Origin: an uncultured Lachnospiraceae bacterium
GTDB lineage: Bacteria; Bacillota_A; Clostridia; Lachnospirales; Lachnospiraceae
Direction: 5' to 3'
Assembly: GCA_905200565.1 (NCBI GenBank)
Contig: CAJKKX010000018.1
Span: 1-13,607, forward strand
DNA length: 13,607 nt
Shown here: positions 1 through 6,084 of the stretch, piece by piece
Layout: each line of letters begins with the position of its first letter
Numbering within the stretch: the stretch's first letter is position 1
Notes under the pieces: model-generated
The model's input: the letters and a program-made list of their open reading frames with translations, nothing else
Told to the model about the DNA's origin: nothing
The model's database searches: none
Translations under genes and position numbers: made by a program

Positions 1-62
1 GGGAATCGAACCCGTGTTACCGCCGTGAAAGGGCGATGTCTTAACCGCTTGACCAAGGAGCC
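1..62 (-). tRNA. tRNA-Glu (UUC), 3' end cut by window edge
   Basis: Read on the minus strand, the segment begins GGCTCC (5' acceptor arm), has a D arm with TGGTCAAGCGGTTAAGA, an anticodon loop CTTTCAC with UUC at positions 34-36 (plus-strand bases 27-29), and a T arm with GGGTTCGA. The 3' acceptor strand and discriminator lie left of base 1. The anticodon and body match bacterial tRNA-Glu. It is transcribed leftward from the promoter at 93-121 and may head a tRNA cluster outside the window. Confidence 0.95.
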
Positions 63-92
63 AAAGTTATCCAGTCGTAACGACCGAGTTCC

Positions 93-121
93 ATAATAGC
101 ATAAAACGATGTGGAATGCAA
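93..121 (-). promoter_or_regulatory. Sigma-A promoter of the tRNA-Glu gene
   Basis: On the minus strand there is TTGCAT (116-121), a 17-nt spacer and TATTAT (93-98), preceded by TGC as an extended -10. The predicted start is near 86, about 24 nt before the mature tRNA 5' end. The close match and exact 17-nt spacing make this a convincing housekeeping promoter. It sits back to back with the rightward promoter of the next gene. Confidence 0.7.
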
Positions 122-131
122 GCACTTTTTT

Positions 132-140
132 TGGTAGAAT
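132..140 (+). promoter_or_regulatory. Extended -10 promoter for the NdpA-like operon
   Basis: TGG followed by TAGAAT (135-140) forms an extended -10 element just after a T7 tract. The hexamer 17 nt upstream (TGGAAT, 112-117) is a poor -35 and overlaps the -35 of the divergent tRNA promoter. The predicted start is near 147, giving a leader of about 35 nt to the gene at 182. Confidence 0.4.
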
Positions 141-181
141 AAAGAAGTCAGAACAAGAACGAAAGAAAAGAGAGGTAAAAG

Positions 182-1201
182 ATGATGGAAAGTGAAGATA
201 TACGCATTGACCGTTCGATTATACATATTCTGGATTCCAGCGTGGGAGTGCCCGTACTATCAGATGGGGAGCTGGAACACGGTTCCGATTTCGGGGATTT
301 TCTGCGGGGACATATTCTGCGGATTGCGGGGAGCGATGAGGTGAAAAATTGTAGCTTTGATAAAGAGGAATCGGGGATTTATCCGCTGCTTTTGGAATGG
401 AAGGATGAAAATTTCGCAGAGATTTCCAGGCAGATTGCCACGGAATTGTATACGATCATGAATGGGAATATTGATATTCCGGCAGCAGACCTTTTAGTGG
501 TACAGTATTCAGTGGAGCAGCATCCGCATCTGGCGCTACTGAAAATGAATTATAAGTCCAGCTATACCCACATGACGAATTCAGACCCGTGGGGAAACCA
601 TAACGACGTCATCAAATATAAGGCGATTCTTCCGGGAGAGAAGCAGAAGCTTGCGGAAGCCGCATTGATCAGCCTGGAGGACTATTCGATTCGGCTGATT
701 GAGAAAAAGTATGAGGTCAACGGGGTGAAAACCAATTATTTTTCCTCTTTATTTTTAAAATGCAGAGGTTCCATGTCGCCGAAAACAAAACTGGCAATCG
801 TCAACCGGACAGTGATGGATGTGCAGAAAAAATACTATGATGAATCAGAGCAGTTCGAGGTTCAGATGGAGGCAAAGAGCATCATCAATCAGGAGCTTTC
901 CGAGAAGGGCAGTCTGGATGTGCCGACGGTAATCGACCGTATTTTTAAGGACCAGGAAGAGATGAAAGAGGAGGTACAGGAGAAGCTGGAAAAGTGGAAT
1001 ATCACGGATACCCCGGTGGCGCCGCAGAATCCGGCGACCACCAGAAAGTTTGAAAAGCAGCATCTGCTGACGGATACGGGGATTGAGATCAAGATACCGA
1101 TGGAAGCCTATCATAATAAAAATATGATCGAATTTCTGACCAATCCGGACGGAACAATTTCCGTGCTGATTAAAAATGTTGGAAAAATCGAGAGCCGTTA
1201 A
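182..1201 (+). CDS. Nucleoid-associated protein, NdpA/YejK-like
   Basis: This 339-aa soluble protein matches the 37-kDa nucleoid-associated protein family (NdpA, YejK in E. coli), whose members bind DNA in the nucleoid; the exact role is poorly known. Family-like features are the N-terminal I-x-H-I-L-D segment, the middle stretch around residues 105-135 with an ALLKMNYK motif, and the C-terminal beta-rich part ending in an I-x-I-K-NVG-KIE segment. It has no signal peptide or membrane segment. Two adjacent ATGs (182 and 185) are possible starts; AGAGG at 171-175 lies 6 or 9 nt upstream, so both fit. The nitrilase gene starts 16 nt after the stop, suggesting co-transcription. The family call rests on recognition of the overall sequence rather than a catalytic motif. 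Confidence 0.82.
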   Translation: MMESEDIRIDRSIIHILDSSVGVPVLSDGELEHGSDFGDFLRGHILRIAGSDEVKNCSFDKEESGIYPLLLEWKDENFAEISRQIATELYTIMNGNIDIPAADLLVVQYSVEQHPHLALLKMNYKSSYTHMTNSDPWGNHNDVIKYKAILPGEKQKLAEAALISLEDYSIRLIEKKYEVNGVKTNYFSSLFLKCRGSMSPKTKLAIVNRTVMDVQKKYYDESEQFEVQMEAKSIINQELSEKGSLDVPTVIDRIFKDQEEMKEEVQEKLEKWNITDTPVAPQNPATTRKFEKQHLLTDTGIEIKIPMEAYHNKNMIEFLTNPDGTISVLIKNVGKIESR

Positions 1202-1217
1202 GGGGGAGGGGAAAGGA

Positions 1218-1991
1218 ATGAAGGCAGCGCTGGCCCAGACGAATATTTTATGGGAAGATAAAGAAGAAAATCTGCTTCGGGCAAAAAAATGGCTGCGGGA
1301 GGCGAAAAAGCAGGAGGCGCAGCTTCTTTGTTTTCCGGAGATGAGCTTTACGGGGTTTTCCATGCAAACAGAGAAAACTGCGGAGTCAGAGGGCGGGACT
1401 GTCCGGCTGATGCAGAAAATGGCGCAGGAATACAGGATTGCCATAGGCTTTGGATGGGTGGAAAAGACAGAAGGAAAAGCTCGGAATCATTATACGGTGG
1501 CAGATGAAGCGGGAATCCTGAGCGACTATGTGAAGGTTCATCCATTCAGCTATTCGGGGGAAAACAGGTATTTCGAGGCGGGAGAAGCGTTATCCGTGTT
1601 TCAGATGGGAGGGCTTCGCATTGGAACCCTGCTCTGCTATGACCTTCGTTTTCCGGAGCCGTTTCAGATACTGGCAGAAACATGTGATCTCATTATCGTG
1701 GCTGCGAACTGGCCGGAGGGGAGACGGGAACATTGGAAATGTCTTTTACAGGCGAGAGCCATTGAGTGCCAGGTATATCTGGCAGGGGTGAATTGCTGCG
1801 GACGTCAGAAAGGGCTTCTCTATGCGGGGGATAGTTGTATCTTTGCGCCGGACGGGAAAAGGATCGCAGGATTTCTGGAGGGAGAAGGACTTCTGACAGC
1901 CAGGATTCGGGAAGATACGAAAGAATATCGAAAGGAGTTTCCGGTGCGTGCAGACCGAAGATGGGAATTGTACCGGAGATGGTACGAATAA
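1218..1991 (+). CDS. Carbon-nitrogen hydrolase, omega-amidase (YafV/Nit2)-like
   Basis: This 257-aa cytosolic nitrilase-superfamily amidohydrolase carries the full Glu-Lys-Cys triad: Glu41 in FPEMSFTGF, Lys106 in DYVKVHPF and Cys140 in GTLLCYDLRFPE. The later HWKCLLQARAIE motif (about residues 174-185) resembles the YafV/Nit2 omega-amidase branch, which deaminates alpha-keto acid amides such as 2-oxoglutaramate; the substrate here is inferred. The ATG at 1218 was chosen over an upstream in-frame ATG at 1176 because GGAGGGG (1205-1211) sits 6 nt before it and the family's N-terminus (short beta strand, then AQ-x-N) starts there. The upstream ATG would overlap the preceding gene. It is probably the second gene of an operon with the NdpA-like gene. 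Confidence 0.88.
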   Translation: MKAALAQTNILWEDKEENLLRAKKWLREAKKQEAQLLCFPEMSFTGFSMQTEKTAESEGGTVRLMQKMAQEYRIAIGFGWVEKTEGKARNHYTVADEAGILSDYVKVHPFSYSGENRYFEAGEALSVFQMGGLRIGTLLCYDLRFPEPFQILAETCDLIIVAANWPEGRREHWKCLLQARAIECQVYLAGVNCCGRQKGLLYAGDSCIFAPDGKRIAGFLEGEGLLTARIREDTKEYRKEFPVRADRRWELYRRWYE

Positions 1992-2078
1992 GATTAAGAA
2001 AATCTTCAGTTCCTGTTTACAACATATTTACACACCTTTGTTTATTTTAGCGTGGTGTAGATTTTATACTTAATCTTA
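1989..2078. repeat. Widely spaced perfect 10-bp inverted repeat
   Basis: TAAGATTAAG at 1989-1998 is exactly complementary to CTTAATCTTA at 2069-2078. The first arm begins with the nitrilase stop codon. The 70 bases between are AT-rich, with no gene and no terminator-like T tract following the second arm. A weak -10-like TATACT (2065-2070) overlaps the second arm. The function is unknown; in AT-rich DNA this could be chance. Confidence 0.35.
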
Positions 2079-2086
2079 GAAAGAGG

Positions 2087-2219
2087 GTAACTATTCAGAA
2101 CAGGTCGAAGCACTTGCTGCTGAGACCGTGAAAACATGATTCAAGAGTGCAAAAATCCATCGTCGAAGACGATTTTCATGGATTTTTGCATCGGAACTGT
2201 GAAGGTATTGAACAGTTAC
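2087..2219. repeat. Nested inverted-repeat element, MITE-like or structured RNA
   Basis: The termini GTAACTATTCA (2087-2097) and TGAACAGTTAC (2209-2219) pair over 11 bp with one G-U pair. Inside are two hairpins. The first has GGTC (2103-2106) pairing with GACC (2124-2127), plus an inner AGCA/TGCT. The second has a perfect 13-bp stem TGCAAAAATCCAT (2148-2160) and ATGGATTTTTGCA (2178-2190), whose loop contains CGTC-GAA-GACG. The fold is a three-way junction of 133 nt with no coding capacity. It fills the gap before the Mur ligase gene, with about 67 nt left to that start. It could be a small non-autonomous repeat dispersed in the genome or a cis-acting RNA; copy number cannot be seen here. Confidence 0.55.
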
Positions 2220-2286
2220 GAAAAAGGATGAAACTTTTCAGGGAGAATCCGACTCTAATAGATAAAGGGTAATCAGGGGGATGAAG

Positions 2287-3825
2287 ATGAAGCATATAAA
2301 ACAATATTTGAATTTGCTAATGGAAGAAGGATTGGTGCTGTCTTATTGCCTGTATGAAAAAGAAAATGAAAAAGTATGTCATATGACCTATGATTCAAAA
2401 GAGGCAGAAGCAGGCAGCATGTTTTTGTGCAAGGGGGCGGGATTTAAGAAAGAATATCTGATGGAGGCACTGCAAAGGGGAGCAGCAGTGTATGTAAGCG
2501 AAGAATATTACGAGACAGAGGGAGAAGTTCCGTATATTCTGGTGAAAAGCATGAGAAAGGCAATGCCTGTGCTGGCGAAGGCATTTTACAGAAAAGCGGA
2601 TGAGAAGCTTTTTCTCACAGGTGTGACCGGGACGAAGGGAAAGACCACAACGGTCTACTATATTCGGGCCATCCTCGATGAATATCTGAAGGACAGGCGG
2701 GAAAAGGCTTCCGGACTGATCTCCACGATTGAGACCTGCGACGGCGTATCATGCGAAGAGTCCAGGCTTACGACTCCGGAATCGATGGAGCTTTTCCGGT
2801 ATTTCCGGAATGCGGTGGACTCCGGAATGCGGTATATGACGATGGAGGTTTCCAGTCAGGCGCTAAAATATCATCGGGTAAGAAAGATCAAATTTGATGT
2901 GGGAGTATTTTTAAATATTTCGGAGGATCATATCAGTCCGGCAGAGCATGAGAACTTTGAGGATTATTTCAGCTCGAAGCTTTCTCTTTTTAAACAGACG
3001 AAAACAGCCTGTGTCAATCTGGACGCAGATCATGCAAAAAGGATTCTGGCCGCAGCCAGGATGTCGGAAAAAGTGATTACCTTCGGAACAAAAGGAAATC
3101 CCGATATTCTTGGAAGTAATATCCATATGAAAAATGGAGCGCTGAATTTTGATGTGACATGTAAAGATTTTAAAGAGCATTTTACACTTGCTATGCACGG
3201 AATTTTCAATGTGGAAAATGCGCTGGCGGCTATAGCGGCAGCGTGGGCGATGGGAATTCCGGTCAAATATATGACGGCGGCTCTGAAAAAGACGCGGGTT
3301 TGCGGAAGAATGGAGGAGTACACGAGCGCAGATGGACGCTTGCAGGTCGTCGTGGATTTTGCGCACAACCGCTTGAGCTTTGAGAAACTTTTTGAGTCTG
3401 TGCTGATGGAATATCCGGGTCACCGGATCGTTACGATTTTTGGGTGTCCGGGAGGGAAGGCATATAACAGGAGAAGGGATTTGGGATTGATCGCCGGATT
3501 GTTTTCCGAGAAGGTTTATTTAGCGGCGGATGATCCCGGCATAGAGTCGCCGGAGGATATTGCAAAGGAAATCGGGGAATACCTTGAGGTGGTGGGATGT
3601 CCTTATGAGTACATAGAGGATCGGGGACAGGCGATCCAGCATGCCATCCGAAGTGTGGAAGAGAAAACAGTGCTGCTGGTGCTTGGAAAAGGAAATGAAA
3701 CCCATCAGAAATATGGACGGGTTTCCTACAAGTTTCCTTCAGATGGCGAGTTTGTCAAAATTGGAATCCGGGAATATGACAGAAGAAACCGGACATGCCC
3801 GAATCTGGCACAGGCGGTGGTATAG
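2287..3825 (+). CDS. MurE-like Mur ligase (UDP-N-acetylmuramyl-tripeptide synthetase family)
   Basis: This 512-aa cytosolic ATP-dependent ligase has the three Mur domains. The N-terminal domain has YDSKEAEAGSMF (MurE substrate-binding type). The central ATPase has the P-loop GVTGTKGKTTT (about residues 112-122), TTPES (162-166), MEVSSQAL (186-193), SEDH and the YFSSK lysine near 231. The C-terminal domain has GRMEEY, VDFAHN and GKGNETHQ. MurE adds the third residue to UDP-MurNAc-L-Ala-D-Glu. Key spots differ from standard MurE: the amino-acid-selecting DNPR motif of diaminopimelate enzymes reads DDPG (about 415-418), DYAHTPD reads DFAHNRLS, and GKGHE reads GKGNE. It is probably a paralog with altered or unknown amino-acid choice. 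AGGGGG (2275-2280) abuts an ATG at 2281 but is 6 nt from the ATG at 2287, so the latter is preferred. It is a single gene with no close partner. Confidence 0.82.
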   Translation: MKHIKQYLNLLMEEGLVLSYCLYEKENEKVCHMTYDSKEAEAGSMFLCKGAGFKKEYLMEALQRGAAVYVSEEYYETEGEVPYILVKSMRKAMPVLAKAFYRKADEKLFLTGVTGTKGKTTTVYYIRAILDEYLKDRREKASGLISTIETCDGVSCEESRLTTPESMELFRYFRNAVDSGMRYMTMEVSSQALKYHRVRKIKFDVGVFLNISEDHISPAEHENFEDYFSSKLSLFKQTKTACVNLDADHAKRILAAARMSEKVITFGTKGNPDILGSNIHMKNGALNFDVTCKDFKEHFTLAMHGIFNVENALAAIAAAWAMGIPVKYMTAALKKTRVCGRMEEYTSADGRLQVVVDFAHNRLSFEKLFESVLMEYPGHRIVTIFGCPGGKAYNRRRDLGLIAGLFSEKVYLAADDPGIESPEDIAKEIGEYLEVVGCPYEYIEDRGQAIQHAIRSVEEKTVLLVLGKGNETHQKYGRVSYKFPSDGEFVKIGIREYDRRNRTCPNLAQAVV

Positions 3826-3898
3826 CGCTGTATTTATGAGCTGGAGCTTTATATGCCGTAAGGTGGGACAGGCGGACTGGAAAGGGCAGAGGAACCTG

Positions 3899-3928
3899 TT
3901 GAAGAAAAGGGGGAACCTGTGGTAGTAT
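3899..3928 (+). promoter_or_regulatory. Candidate sigma-A promoter of the maf gene
   Basis: TTGAAG (3899-3904), an 18-nt spacer and TAGTAT (3923-3928), preceded by TGG as an extended -10, lie 33 nt before the maf ATG. The 135-nt gap after the Mur ligase has no clear terminator, so some read-through from upstream is also possible. Confidence 0.4.
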
Positions 3929-3960
3929 GGTAGACAGAGAACAGATACGGAGGAGAGAAC

Positions 3961-4536
3961 ATGAAGGATATCATACTAGCTTCTGCATCGCCGAGGCGCA
4001 GGGAACTTTTAACGCAGGCGGGATTTATTTTTACCGTAAAGGTCAGTGATGCAGAGGAAATCATCACAGAGAAAGAACCGGATAAGATCGTCAGGGAGCT
4101 GGCTTTTTTAAAGGCGAAGGCGGTGGCGGCATCGGAAGAGGACGCGCTGGTAATCGGCGCAGATACGATTGTGGCGGCAGAAGGGAAGGTTCTTGGAAAG
4201 CCCCACAGCAGAGAAGAGGCGTTTTCCATGTTGTCTATGCTACAGGGAAAGACCCATCAGGTGTATACGGGTGTGGCGCTGTTTACAAAGAAAGCGGAAA
4301 AGGAGACGCAGAAGGTTTTCGCAGAGAAAACGGAGGTCACGTTTTACCCCATGACAGAAAAAGAAATCTGGGATTACATTGATACGGGAGAACCGATGGA
4401 TAAAGCTGGAGCGTATGGAATTCAGGGGCGTGCCGCAGTCTATGTTGAAAAAATCTGCGGGGATTATAATAACGTGGTGGGGCTGCCCGTCGCGAGGCTG
4501 TATCAGGAATTGAAGCGAAACCAGGATTTGTATTAA
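3961..4536 (+). CDS. maf: Maf-family nucleoside triphosphate pyrophosphatase (dTTP/UTP type)
   Basis: This 191-aa cytosolic protein hydrolyses non-canonical or surplus nucleoside triphosphates to the monophosphate and pyrophosphate and has been linked to arrest of septation. Visible family motifs are ILASASPRRRELL at the N-terminus, an ELAFLKAKAVA helix, the catalytic region GADTIVAAEGKVLGKP, the YGIQGRAAVYVEKICGDYNNVVGLP block, and the C-terminal GLPVARLYQEL helix. The SPRR arginine, the helix lysine and the glutamine of YGIQG match the YhdE-type dTTP/UTP subgroup. Length is normal. GGAGG about 8 nt before the ATG supports the start. It is followed by a strong terminator and so ends its transcript. 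Confidence 0.93.
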   Translation: MKDIILASASPRRRELLTQAGFIFTVKVSDAEEIITEKEPDKIVRELAFLKAKAVAASEEDALVIGADTIVAAEGKVLGKPHSREEAFSMLSMLQGKTHQVYTGVALFTKKAEKETQKVFAEKTEVTFYPMTEKEIWDYIDTGEPMDKAGAYGIQGRAAVYVEKICGDYNNVVGLPVARLYQELKRNQDLY

Positions 4537-4543
4537 AATTTAA

Positions 4544-4580
4544 AGCAGATGAAGAAATTCTTTGTCTGTTTTATTTTTTT
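4544..4580 (+). terminator. Rho-independent terminator after maf
   Basis: CAGATGAAGAA (4546-4556) pairs with TTCTTTGTCTG (4558-4568) through an almost continuous stem with two G-U pairs (the tip will open to form a loop), followed by a T-rich run TTTTATTTTTTT (4569-4580). It lies 8 nt after the maf stop. Confidence 0.75.
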
Positions 4581-4629
4581 GCCTTGTTTTTTCGGTTTCG
4601 TCGCCTGGTATTTTCGGCGCGGCGGATGA
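4549..4629 (+). CDS. Possible 26-aa hydrophobic microprotein
   Basis: An ATG inside the maf terminator stem opens a 26-codon frame starting MKKFFVCF, continuing with an uninterrupted hydrophobic, Phe-rich stretch (about residues 4-22) and ending in W-Y-F-R-R-G-G, stop TGA 4627-4629. The charge pattern, Lys-Lys then membrane span then Arg-Arg, resembles a single-span micropeptide. Against it, there is no good ribosome binding site, the T tract of the terminator itself produces Phe codons, and transcription should largely stop at 4580. It is listed only as a candidate. Confidence 0.15.
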   Translation: MKKFFVCFIFLPCFFGFVAWYFRRGG

Positions 4630-4711
4630 TATTCGGATGGTTACGGCTCACAGCCACATGAGAACGATCAGACAGAAAGATCCGCAGGCTTCAGTAGCAT
4701 TTTTTTCTCTA

Positions 4712-4720
4712 CATATGATA
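4712..4720 (+). promoter_or_regulatory. Possible mother-cell sporulation -10 element
   Basis: CATATGATA matches the sigma-K -10 form CATAnnnTA and is close to the sigma-E form, 31 nt before the ATG of the Cys-rich small protein. No convincing -35 is present at the expected distance (AC about 16-17 nt upstream for sigma-K, or ATA for sigma-E), so the call is weak and rests on the spore-like protein downstream. Confidence 0.25.
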
Positions 4721-4751
4721 TAGAGGAAAAACAAGAAAAGGAGTGTGCAAT

Positions 4752-5060
4752 ATGAGTATGCCGGTCATTCAATGCACGAACATTGATAAATGTTGTGCAA
4801 GCGCGTCCCTTGTGCAATCCATCGCACTTGAGGAGACGGCGATTTCCCACATCCTCAATGCGGAGGGAGAGAAGATTCAGAAGGCTCTTGCTAAGTGCGA
4901 CTGTGATATAAAGGAGCTTCTCGAAGTGAACAAATCCGTGGAGAGCATGGTGGAAAAAATTACGTCTTTGGAAGTGGTGCTGAAAGCAAAACTGGATTTA
5001 GTGATTCCCATTTTGGATGAATGCGGCCGAAAACCGCCGAAACCGGAATGTGATGTGTAG
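4752..5060 (+). CDS. Cys-rich small protein with spore-surface-like motif
   Basis: This 102-aa protein has seven cysteines (residues 8, 14, 15, 49, 51, 91, 100), no signal peptide and no membrane segment. Residues 23-46 (SIALEETAISHILNAEGEKI and on) resemble a helical motif that I recall in many clostridial spore-surface and collagen-like (BclA-type) proteins and in small uncharacterised proteins; that resemblance is from memory. The rest is helical, with a coiled-coil-like heptad tendency at 55-90, and ends in PPKPECDV. The ATG at 4752 is preferred over a GTG at 4743, because AAGGAG (4738-4743) lies 8 nt from the ATG and overlaps the GTG. The next gene is spoIIID, and a weak sporulation-type -10 lies upstream; together these suggest a spore-layer role, which is inference. 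Confidence 0.7.
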   Translation: MSMPVIQCTNIDKCCASASLVQSIALEETAISHILNAEGEKIQKALAKCDCDIKELLEVNKSVESMVEKITSLEVVLKAKLDLVIPILDECGRKPPKPECDV

Positions 5061-5087
5061 GGCTTAGGCCCTACCTACATATCGCCT

Positions 5088-5116
5088 GCATAGCTTTCGG
5101 ACGGGGCGCATACACT
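5088..5116 (+). promoter_or_regulatory. Sigma-E promoter of spoIIID
   Basis: GCATAGC (5088-5094) agrees at five of seven positions with the B. subtilis sigma-E -35 form (G/T)(A/C)ATATT. Exactly 14 nt follow, then CATACACT (5109-5116), a full match to CATACA(A/C)T. The predicted start is near 5123, just ahead of the ribosome binding site at 5134. spoIIID is a known sigma-E gene in Bacillus, so sequence and biology agree. Confidence 0.75.
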
Positions 5117-5145
5117 GTAAAAACATCGTCTTTGGAGAATTTTCC

Positions 5146-5400
5146 TTGAAAGATTATATTGAAGAACGTGCAATGGAAATTGCAAATTATATTGTTGAAC
5201 AGAATGCGACCGTTAGACAGGCGGCGAAAAAGTTTGGGGTGAGTAAGAGTACGGTACATAAGGATGTAACAGATCGTCTTGTGCAGATCAATTCGGATCT
5301 GGCGGCAAAAGCCAGACGGGTTTTGGAGGTGAATAAGCAGGAGCGCCATATTCGGGGAGGAATGGCGACAAAGGAGAAGTATCTGCATAAAAAGGGATGA
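5146..5400 (+). CDS. spoIIID: Sporulation transcription factor SpoIIID
   Basis: This 84-aa DNA-binding regulator adjusts mother-cell gene expression during sporulation, acting after sigma-E and before sigma-K. The sequence is strongly SpoIIID-like: an N-terminal DYIEERAMEIANYI helix, a helix-turn-helix at about residues 22-41 (VRQAAKKFGVSKSTVHKDV), the LVQINSDLAAKARRVLEVNK segment, and the C-terminal basic RHIRGGMATKEKYLHKK tail. The start is TTG (5146), fixed by GGAG (5134-5137) 8 nt upstream and by the family N-terminus; no in-frame ATG gives the complete protein. It is monocistronic, with its own sigma-E promoter and a separate promoter for the next gene directly after the stop. Confidence 0.96.
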   Translation: MKDYIEERAMEIANYIVEQNATVRQAAKKFGVSKSTVHKDVTDRLVQINSDLAAKARRVLEVNKQERHIRGGMATKEKYLHKKG

Positions 5401-5430
5401 TTGCCATACGGCTGGCAGATATGATATACT
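5401..5430 (+). promoter_or_regulatory. Sigma-A promoter of the DNA glycosylase gene
   Basis: TTGCCA (5401-5406) starts right after the spoIIID stop; an 18-nt spacer leads to TATACT (5425-5430) with TGA as an extended -10. The -35 lies within a short inverted repeat TGCCA-TACGGC-TGGCA (5402-5417), which could be an operator or a weak hairpin. Confidence 0.55.
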
Positions 5431-5463
5431 GATTCTGATAAAAGAGCAGGGGAGGAACAGCAG

Positions 5464-5961
5464 ATGGGAGAATATCAGACACTTTCTCACAGCTTTTTGC
5501 CGGTTTTTGATGAAAATTCAAAAATTTTAATTCTTGGAACTTTCCCGTCGGTGAAGTCCAGGGAAAATGATTTTTATTATGGGCATCCGCAGAATCGTTT
5601 CTGGAGGATACTGGCAGGGCTGATGAGTTGTCCCGTTCCTGAAACAGTGGAGGAGAAGAAAAAATTTCTTCTGGAAAAACGCATTGCCATCTGGGATGTA
5701 ATCGCACAGTGCGATATTATTGGCTCCAGTGACAGTTCCATCCGAAATGTGGTGCCGGCAGATCTGTCTGTGATATTGAAACGGGCGTCCATCAGTAGGA
5801 TTTATGGGAATGGAGGAAAAGCCTGTGAGCTGTATCAGAAATATTGTTATCATCAGACAGGAAGAGAAATTGTAAAACTGCCTTCGAGCAGTCCGGCAAA
5901 TGCCGCATGGCAGATGGAACGGCTTTTGGATGCCTGGGGCGTGATAAAAAAGGAATTATAA
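5464..5961 (+). CDS. DNA-deoxyinosine (hypoxanthine) glycosylase, UDG family 6
   Basis: This 165-aa base-excision repair enzyme of the uracil-DNA-glycosylase superfamily is of the hypoxanthine-DNA glycosylase type, which removes hypoxanthine formed by adenine deamination. The N-terminal motif ILGTFPSVKSRE (about 23-34) is followed by FYYGHPQNRFWRIL (37-50), where Asn44 matches the catalytic asparagine of family 6, then IAIWDVI (74-80) and the C-terminal LPSSSPAN loop (139-146). Length and motifs are complete. GGGGAGGAA just upstream supports the ATG at 5464. It is a single gene between its own promoter and a terminator. Substrate choice is inferred from family 6 motifs; a Mug-like broader activity is possible. 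Confidence 0.88.
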   Translation: MGEYQTLSHSFLPVFDENSKILILGTFPSVKSRENDFYYGHPQNRFWRILAGLMSCPVPETVEEKKKFLLEKRIAIWDVIAQCDIIGSSDSSIRNVVPADLSVILKRASISRIYGNGGKACELYQKYCYHQTGREIVKLPSSSPANAAWQMERLLDAWGVIKKEL

Positions 5962-5963
5962 AT

Positions 5964-6006
5964 AGCATTTTCCATTGGGGTATACCGGGGAAAATGTTAT
6001 TTTTTT
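5964..6006 (+). terminator. Rho-independent terminator after the glycosylase
   Basis: AGCATTTTCC (5964-5973) pairs with GGAAAATGTT (5989-5998, one G-U pair), with a 15-nt loop, and is followed by A and seven Ts (6000-6006). It begins three bases after the stop codon. Confidence 0.8.
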
Positions 6007-6049
6007 AAAGTTTCCGGATGGAGAGGCGGGAGAAGATGGAGAAAGTAAC

Positions 6050-6078
6050 TTGTCAATAGGAAAGAATTCCTTTATAAT
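6050..6078 (+). promoter_or_regulatory. Strong sigma-A promoter of guaA
   Basis: TTGTCA (6050-6055), a 17-nt spacer and a perfect TATAAT (6073-6078) form the best housekeeping promoter in the window. The start is predicted near 6085, leaving a leader of about 125 nt before guaA. Confidence 0.75.
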
Positions 6079-6084
6079 AAGCTG

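Noticed and set aside
845..1444. 199-codon minus-strand open frame across the NdpA-like and nitrilase genes
   Set aside because: It spans two well-supported genes on the other strand and its product is Cys/Phe/Ser-rich with no domain pattern.
3641..3925. 94-codon open frame across the end of the Mur ligase gene and the following gap
   Set aside because: It is out of frame with the real gene for most of its length, and its Trp/Lys/Arg-rich product has no family signature.
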